The notes below the pieces were generated by a model, which saw only the letters and a program-made list of their open reading frames with translations, did no database searches and was not told where the DNA came from. Of a DNA stretch of 64,000 nt, positions 58,969-64,000 are shown one piece after another (within the stretch, counting starts at the first letter, position 1; each line of letters begins with the position of its first letter). A program made the translations under genes and the position numbers. The DNA comes from Azospirillum lipoferum (GTDB lineage Bacteria > Pseudomonadota > Alphaproteobacteria > Azospirillales > Azospirillaceae): contig NZ_JALJXJ010000006.1 in the NCBI RefSeq assembly GCF_024170005.1, forward strand, positions 310,001 to 374,000, read 5' to 3'.

Positions 58969-60108
58969 ATGGCAGTCAAGTTCGGCTTCTGGTCCGAGCA
59001 GGAAACCCTGGTTGGCCAAAGCTATTCGCGCCGGCTTCACGAGCTTGTCGAAGAGGCGGCGTTTGCCGAGAAGATGGGTTTCGACATCGTCAGCCTGTCC
59101 GAGCAGCATGTCGCCTTGGGCGGGATCTCTAGCTCGGCTCCCGAAGTCGTATATGGCTACCTCGCGGCGGTGACGTCCCGCATCCGGCTGAGGCCGGCGG
59201 TTTCGCTGATGCCCAAGAAGATCAACCACGCCCTCCGCACGGCGGAACGTGCGGCGGTGACCGACATCCTGTCCAACGGCCGCATGGAGCTGTATTGCGG
59301 CCGGGCAAACACCACCATCGCCATGCGCGCCTTCAACGTGGAACCCGCGGAAACCCTTGAGCAGATGGAGGAGGGGATCGCGCTGATCCGCGAAGCCTTC
59401 AGCAAGGACATCTTCACCTTCGAGGGCAAGCATTATCAGGTTCCGCCGCGCATGCTGGTGCCGAAGCCGATCCAGAAGCCCTATCCGCTGATGGGCATCG
59501 CCGCGACCAGCGAGCGCAGCCATGTCTGGGCGGCCCGCCAGGGGCTCGCCGTCCTCAGCCACACGCTCTACCAGGGCTGGGACGCCCAGGCGAAGATGGT
59601 CGAAGCCTACCGGTCGAACTGGCAGCGGGATCCGAACGGCCCGCTCGACCGTCCGCGTCTCGGCATGCCGGTGTTCCTCGGGATCGCCGAAACCGATCAG
59701 GCGGCGAAGGACATCTATGCCGAGCCGCTGATGCAGTACGCCCGCATCTCGACCGACGCCTATCCGCGGCTGGCGAAGATCGCCGACGACTACGCCTATA
59801 TGGGGGAAGGGCTGGAAGCGCTCCAGCGCGCGGCCACCGACTGGGATTATCTGCTCAACGACTCCGCCAGTCTGGTCTGCGGCAGCCCGGATACGGTCAT
59901 CCGCCAGCTGGAACGCTTCATCGAGACCGGCGCCGAAGAAATCCTGTTCCACATCGACTCTGTTTCGCACGCCGAGATCATGAAGGCGATCGAACTGGTC
60001 GGCCGCTACGTCATCCCGCATTTCAACGACCGCAGCAATGTGGTGCGTCCGACCGACGAGATCCTCGACCAGATCCGCAGGATGCGGAAGGTGAGCGCTT
60101 CGGCCTGA
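58969..60108 (+). CDS. Luciferase-like (LLM) flavin-dependent monooxygenase
   Basis: 379 residues with the bacterial-luciferase TIM-barrel pattern: KFGFWSEQE at the first strand, AFAEKMGFDIVSLSEQHVALGG, AAVTSRIRLRPAVSLMPKKINHALRTAERAAVTDILSNGRMELYCGRA and a late SASLVCGSPDTVIRQLERFIETGAEEILFHID. These enzymes use reduced FMN and oxygen to hydroxylate, oxidise or cleave a substrate. The start at 58969 is the first Met before the first strand. FMN demand fits the flavin gene at the end of the cluster. No flavin reductase gene is seen beside it. Confidence 0.87.
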   Translation: MAVKFGFWSEQETLVGQSYSRRLHELVEEAAFAEKMGFDIVSLSEQHVALGGISSSAPEVVYGYLAAVTSRIRLRPAVSLMPKKINHALRTAERAAVTDILSNGRMELYCGRANTTIAMRAFNVEPAETLEQMEEGIALIREAFSKDIFTFEGKHYQVPPRMLVPKPIQKPYPLMGIAATSERSHVWAARQGLAVLSHTLYQGWDAQAKMVEAYRSNWQRDPNGPLDRPRLGMPVFLGIAETDQAAKDIYAEPLMQYARISTDAYPRLAKIADDYAYMGEGLEALQRAATDWDYLLNDSASLVCGSPDTVIRQLERFIETGAEEILFHIDSVSHAEIMKAIELVGRYVIPHFNDRSNVVRPTDEILDQIRRMRKVSASA

Positions 60109-60140
60109 TCCCCTGTCGACCGATCTGAAGAGAGTCTCAC

Positions 60141-60929
60141 ATGACCGACAAGACCTATAGGGGCCTGCTCGTCGAGAAACGCGCGAGCGGCGTGGCCATC
60201 GTCACCCTGAACCGGCCGGAAATCCTCAACGCCATCGACTGGCCGATGCATTCCGCGCTGGAAGAGCTGTTCGCGGACCTCGACAATGACCGGGCGGTCA
60301 AGGCCGTCGTCCTGACCGGTGCGGGTCGCGGCTTCTGCTCCGGCGGCGATCAGACTGCGCTCGATGACAATCTGGGGCCGATTTCGCCCACCCGTTCCGG
60401 GCGTCACCTCATCCGCAACATGCTCGAACTGGAATGCCCGCTGATCGCCGCCGTGAATGGCGTCGCCGTCGGGCTGGGCGCCACGCTCGCCCTGTTCTGC
60501 GATGTCGTCTTCGCCGAGCCCGCTGCCCGCTTCGCCGACACCCATGTGACGGCCGGCGTCGTCGCCGGGGACGGCGGTGCGGTGATCTGGCCGCTCCTTC
60601 TGGGGCCGGTGCGGGCGAAGCATTATCTGATGACCGGAGACTTCATTTCGGCGGAGGACGCGGCTGCGGCCGGAATGATCAACGGGGTCGTGCCGGAAGG
60701 AACCGTCGTCGAGCATGCGGTCCGCTACGCCGAGATGCTGGCCTCCGGCCCCCGCGATGCCATCGTCTGGACCAAATACGCCGTCAACAAGCTGATCAAG
60801 GAGCAGATGCACCTGAATCTCGACACCGCCATGGCGCACGAGATGCTCACCTTCCACAGCCCGGAGCGCCGGGAGGCCGTCGCCGCCTTCCGCGAGAAGC
60901 GCAAGCGCTTTGCAGAAGGCGGCAATTGA
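60141..60929 (+). CDS. Crotonase family protein 2, non-classical active site
   Basis: 262 residues. Fold motifs GAGRGFCSGGDQTALDD and VNGVAVGLGATLALFCDVVFAEPAARFADTHVTAGVVAGDGG are clear, but the two hydratase Glu positions are replaced: GLGATLAL has Thr for the first, and the second region reads HVTAGVVAGDGG. The Asp in GDGG is a candidate catalytic residue, as in dehalogenase- or hydrolase-type crotonases. It may therefore isomerise, hydrolyse a C-C bond or open a ring in a CoA thioester rather than hydrate it. It lies 32 nt after the monooxygenase gene. Confidence 0.88.
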   Translation: MTDKTYRGLLVEKRASGVAIVTLNRPEILNAIDWPMHSALEELFADLDNDRAVKAVVLTGAGRGFCSGGDQTALDDNLGPISPTRSGRHLIRNMLELECPLIAAVNGVAVGLGATLALFCDVVFAEPAARFADTHVTAGVVAGDGGAVIWPLLLGPVRAKHYLMTGDFISAEDAAAAGMINGVVPEGTVVEHAVRYAEMLASGPRDAIVWTKYAVNKLIKEQMHLNLDTAMAHEMLTFHSPERREAVAAFREKRKRFAEGGN

Positions 60930-60930
60930 G

Positions 60931-62838
60931 ATGGGCGGGCCGCATTCCTTTTTCCCGCCCGTCCCATCTACGATTACCTCATCCCCAATCGACCCTCCAC
61001 CGACCGCGCATGAGGACGGGACGCTGCCGTCGCTGCTGCGCGACCGCCGGGACGGCAGGGGCGAGGCCGTGGCGTTCTTCCAGAAGCGTGCCGGTACGTG
61101 GCACGCCACGACCTGGGGTGAATTCGCCAGGGACGTCACAGCGCTATCGCGTGCCCTCCTCGACCATGGTCTGGAGAAGGGGGACCATGTCGCCATCATG
61201 GGGGACATCTCGCAGGACTGGGTGGCCGCCTACATGGCGACGGTCTGTTCCGGCGGCGTGGCGGTCGGGATCTATTTCACCTCCTCGACCGAGGAGGTGG
61301 AGTATTTCCTGGAGGATTCCGGGAGCAAATTCGCCTTCGTCGCCGGAGAGAAGGAACTCGCCGTCCTTCTCCGCAGCCGGCAGGCGGAGACGCTGAAGAA
61401 GATCGTGGTCTTCGATCCGGCGGTTCCGTCATCGAAAAACATCGTCTCGCTGCCGCGGTTTTCCGCCTCGTCGTCCGACTGTGCGTCACTGCTCGACGAG
61501 CAGGCCGGAATGGCGCGGCCCGAGGACAATGCCAGCATCGTCTACACCTCCGGGACGACCGGCAATCCCAAGGGTGCGATCCTCACCCACCGCTCGCTGA
61601 TCGAGGGTCTGGTGACCATCCGAAGCTTTTGCCCGGCGCTTTTCCGCGAACCCCAGCGGGTGGTCGTCCATCTCCCCCTCTCCCATGTCGTCGGGCTCGG
61701 GCAGGGAATCGTTCTTCCTCTCATCAGCGAGGTCACGCCTTATTTCGGCGAGACCGGAGCGGACTTCGCGACGACCATCCGCGATGTGAGGCCAACCTAT
61801 TGGATGGCGCCGCCGCGCTTCTATCAACGCTACGCCGCCGAACTGGTCAGCAGGATCAATGCGTCGGCTTCGGTTGGCAGGAAATCCTACCGCTTCGCGA
61901 TGTCCATCGCCCAGAAGGCGCTGGCGGACCGGCAGACGGACGGCCCGGACGATCCCTTTCTCCAGGCGCTTTTCGCGACCTGCCGCGATCAGGTCTTCCT
62001 GCCGCTCCTGGCGGAGATCGGTCTGGACCAGCTCAAATACCCGTACACCGCCTCCGCGCCGATGCCGCCGGACGTCGTGAAGCTGTGGCAGACCTGGGGG
62101 GTGAACCTCAAGGAGGTCTATGGGCAGACCGAACTGGTCGGAGCGAACACCGGGCAGATGCGGGACTGGTCGAAGCCCGGCACCATCGGCGTTCCGATCG
62201 CCGATCCCCGCTGGAAGACCAGGGTCGCCGGCGACGGCGAGATGCTGGTGACGGGACCCGGCCTGTTCACGGGGTACCTGAACAAGCCTGACGACACGCT
62301 GGAGGCTCTGCGCGACGGATGGCTCCACACCGGCGACATCGTCGAGGTCCGGCCCGATGGCCAGCTGGCGATCATCGACCGGAAGAAGGAGATCATCAAC
62401 ACCTCCGGCGGCAAGTCGATCAGTCCGGCGCAGATCGAGAACGAGTTGCGGCGAAGCCCCTACATCTCGGAAGCCGCGGTCTGTGGCGACGGGCGGAAAT
62501 ACCTGGTGGCGCTGATCGAGGTCGACCGCATCGCGATGACGGACTGGGTGAAGGAGCGGAACGAAACGATCAACGACTACGCGGATTTCTGTTCGTCGGA
62601 AGCGGTCATCCACCTGATCGAAGGGGAGGTCGCCAAGGCGAACCAGAGGCTGGCGCCGGTCGAGCAGATAAAGTCGTTCCGGATCCTTCCCGAAGAGCTG
62701 TCGGCCGAAAATGGCGTCATGACGGCAACCCGGAAAAAGCGGCGCAAGGTACTGAACGAACGTTACGCGGCGTTGATCAACTCACTCTACGACGATTCCG
62801 AGGATTCGCTGATCCGTCAGGCGCTGTCGAACATGTGA
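60931..62838 (+). CDS. AMP-binding long-chain-type acyl-CoA synthetase
   Basis: 635 residues. Adenylation motifs are complete: YTSGTTGNPKGAILTH (P-loop), VYGQTELVG, HTGDIVEVRPDGQLAIIDRKKEIINTSGGKSISP (hinge and Lys region). It is of the long-chain fatty-acyl-CoA-synthetase (FAA1-like) branch, but similar proteins activate aromatic or terpenoid acids. The start at 60931 is 1 nt after the crotonase stop; a TTG at 60910 is not needed. It probably makes the CoA thioester for the cluster. Confidence 0.92.
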   Translation: MGGPHSFFPPVPSTITSSPIDPPPTAHEDGTLPSLLRDRRDGRGEAVAFFQKRAGTWHATTWGEFARDVTALSRALLDHGLEKGDHVAIMGDISQDWVAAYMATVCSGGVAVGIYFTSSTEEVEYFLEDSGSKFAFVAGEKELAVLLRSRQAETLKKIVVFDPAVPSSKNIVSLPRFSASSSDCASLLDEQAGMARPEDNASIVYTSGTTGNPKGAILTHRSLIEGLVTIRSFCPALFREPQRVVVHLPLSHVVGLGQGIVLPLISEVTPYFGETGADFATTIRDVRPTYWMAPPRFYQRYAAELVSRINASASVGRKSYRFAMSIAQKALADRQTDGPDDPFLQALFATCRDQVFLPLLAEIGLDQLKYPYTASAPMPPDVVKLWQTWGVNLKEVYGQTELVGANTGQMRDWSKPGTIGVPIADPRWKTRVAGDGEMLVTGPGLFTGYLNKPDDTLEALRDGWLHTGDIVEVRPDGQLAIIDRKKEIINTSGGKSISPAQIENELRRSPYISEAAVCGDGRKYLVALIEVDRIAMTDWVKERNETINDYADFCSSEAVIHLIEGEVAKANQRLAPVEQIKSFRILPEELSAENGVMTATRKKRRKVLNERYAALINSLYDDSEDSLIRQALSNM

Positions 62839-62859
62839 TGCGGTGATCGAAGGAAGATC

Positions 62860-63987
62860 ATGACGATGCTGCCCAGCAACCCACGCCATTCATTCCTGTC
62901 CTCGACGATGGAGATCATCGAAGAGGCCCGCAATGGCCGAATGTTCATCCTTGTCGACGACGAGGAGCGGGAGAACGAGGGCGATCTCGTGATCCCGGCG
63001 CAGATGGCGACGCCCGAGGCGATCAACTTCATGGCGTCGCATGGCAGGGGCCTGATCTGTCTGGCGCTCGGCAAGGAGCGGGTCGACCAGCTCGGCCTCA
63101 AACTGATGAGCCCGCAAAACGGCACCCGCCATGGGACGGCCTTCACCGTTTCCATCGAGGCGCGTGAGGGGGTTTCCACCGGCATTTCCGTGGCTGACCG
63201 GGCGCGGACCGTGGCCGTGGCGATCGACGCGGCCAGGGGGCCCGATCATATCGTCTCGCCGGGCCACATATTTCCCCTGGTCGCGCGGCCCGGCGGCGTC
63301 CTGGTCCGTGCGGGACATACCGAGGCGGCGGTGGACGTCGCGCGCCTTGCCGGCCTCAATCCCTCGGGCGTGATCTGCGAGATCATGAAGGAGGACGGGA
63401 CGATGGCCCGTCTCGACGATCTCGTCGCCTTCGCCCGGCGCCACGCGCTCAAGATCGGCACGATCCGCGACCTGATCGCCTTCCGCCGCCGCCACGATCA
63501 CGATGTCGAACGTGTCGTCACCACGAAATTCGACAGCCGATGGGGCGGCGAGTGGAGCGCCATCATCTTCCGCATCAAGGCAATCGGGACGGAAGCGATT
63601 GCGCTGGTGAAGGGCGTGATCGACGAGAGGCCGACCCTGGTGCGCATGCACGCACTGGACATCCTGTCGGACGTGCTCGGCCAGACCGGCGACCGCAGCG
63701 ATATCGTCGCCCGGTCCATGCAGGAAATCGCCGCCGAAGGGACGGGCGTGATCGTGCTGTTCAGCCGTGATGTCCCACTCTCACAGCTTCTTCGGGTGAA
63801 GGCGGGGGAGCCGCTCGTCGACAAGGCCGAACTGCGCAACTATGGCGTCGGTGCCCAGGTTCTGGCGGAACTCGGCATTCACGACATGATCCTTCTGTCC
63901 AACTCGCAGCATGTCCCGGTGGCACTCCGGGGCTATGGGCTGAACATCGTGGAGCACCGGACGCTGCCGGTCGTCTCTGCCCCGTAA
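62860..63987 (+). CDS. ribB: RibBA-like protein: DHBP synthase with degenerate GTP cyclohydrolase II domain
   Basis: 375 residues. The N-terminal 3,4-dihydroxy-2-butanone-4-phosphate synthase domain is intact: VDDEERENEGDLVIPAQ (metal-binding acidic loop), TRHGTAFTVSIEAREGVSTGISVADRA and GHIFPLVARPGGVLVRAGHTEAAVD. The C-terminal part follows the GTP cyclohydrolase II layout (RMHALDILSDVLGQTGDRSDI) but lacks the three zinc cysteines, so it cannot hydrolyse GTP in the usual way. It supplies the four-carbon riboflavin precursor. In this cluster it may raise flavin for the luciferase-like monooxygenase, as ribB does beside some lux operons. It lies 21 nt after the synthetase gene. Confidence 0.9.
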   Translation: MTMLPSNPRHSFLSSTMEIIEEARNGRMFILVDDEERENEGDLVIPAQMATPEAINFMASHGRGLICLALGKERVDQLGLKLMSPQNGTRHGTAFTVSIEAREGVSTGISVADRARTVAVAIDAARGPDHIVSPGHIFPLVARPGGVLVRAGHTEAAVDVARLAGLNPSGVICEIMKEDGTMARLDDLVAFARRHALKIGTIRDLIAFRRRHDHDVERVVTTKFDSRWGGEWSAIIFRIKAIGTEAIALVKGVIDERPTLVRMHALDILSDVLGQTGDRSDIVARSMQEIAAEGTGVIVLFSRDVPLSQLLRVKAGEPLVDKAELRNYGVGAQVLAELGIHDMILLSNSQHVPVALRGYGLNIVEHRTLPVVSAP

Positions 63988-64000
63988 CACCGCTGCCAAC

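Noticed and set aside
1..64000. tRNA, rRNA, CRISPR arrays, insertion sequences or replication origins
   Set aside because: None seen on reading both strands: no transposase or integrase gene, no regularly spaced repeats, no cloverleaf-like gene. A covariance-model scan would be needed to exclude small RNAs.

Overview
The window is about 64 kb of uniformly high-GC DNA. Codon choice, dense operons with ATGA-type overlaps, many chemoreceptors and LysR/AraC/MarR regulators, and broad aromatic and amine catabolism suggest a soil or plant-associated alphaproteobacterium, most like Azospirillum or a relative. This is inference from gene content; there is no rRNA, tRNA, replication gene, insertion sequence or CRISPR array to fix the taxon. 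The window reads as an accessory, metabolism-rich part of a genome.

Layout. (1) 1-1929: a bufferin-type RiPP pair (DUF2282 precursor bufA and DUF692 enzyme bufB, cut by the window edge), divergent from a LysR regulator with an ATAG-N7-CTAT palindrome between them. (2) 1934-12413, minus strand: a seven-gene block (small membrane peptide, SDR, aquaporin, GMC oxidoreductase, a 36-aa peptide, a DoxX::NDH-2 fusion, two glucan hydrolases) that looks like a stress or storage-sugar operon. (3) 13322-20068, plus strand: a sulfation cassette of sulfotransferase, Cache chemoreceptor, CysD, CysN-CysC fusion and a SAM methyltransferase, ending in a strong hairpin. (4) 20575-26742: a complete Liv-type ABC importer and a convergent outer-membrane porin. 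(5) 27215-35625: a complete indole-3-acetate catabolic (iac) set, iacR facing iacG-F-E-D-C-B-A-H, with iacI divergent from iacH. (6) 35672-42088: a LysR regulator divergent from a hydroxyquinol ring-cleavage operon (Dabb protein, maleylacetate reductase, intradiol dioxygenase, aldehyde dehydrogenase, soluble PAS chemoreceptor). (7) 42096-48968: two related AraC regulators, an APC permease, and an FAD oxidase / RidA / ornithine-cyclodeaminase-like trio for amine or amino-acid oxidation. (8) 49735-57110: a Tat-exported LodA/GoxA-type quinoprotein oxidase with its flavoprotein maturase, then an AraC-controlled FUSC/DUF1656/HlyD efflux pump. (9) 57273-63987: a plus-strand catabolic cluster with two crotonases, a creatininase-family amidohydrolase, a luciferase-like monooxygenase, an acyl-CoA synthetase and a RibBA-like protein that may supply flavin.

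How the parts work together. The main new observation is a 20-bp dyad motif, wTACGTGAnnATTACCGTAA, found four times: on the -10 of a good promoter for iacH, next to the -35 of iacI, at the start of the LysR gene, and upstream of the Dabb/macA operon. It links indole-acetate degradation to hydroxyquinol-type ring cleavage as one regulon, and possibly to the downstream chemoreceptor. The importer and porin could feed it. The aldehyde dehydrogenase and the amine-oxidase trio could supply arylacetates from arylethylamines; that last link is inference. The sulfation/chemoreceptor/methyltransferase cassette and the flavin-dependent CoA cluster at the right end have no function I recognise as described.
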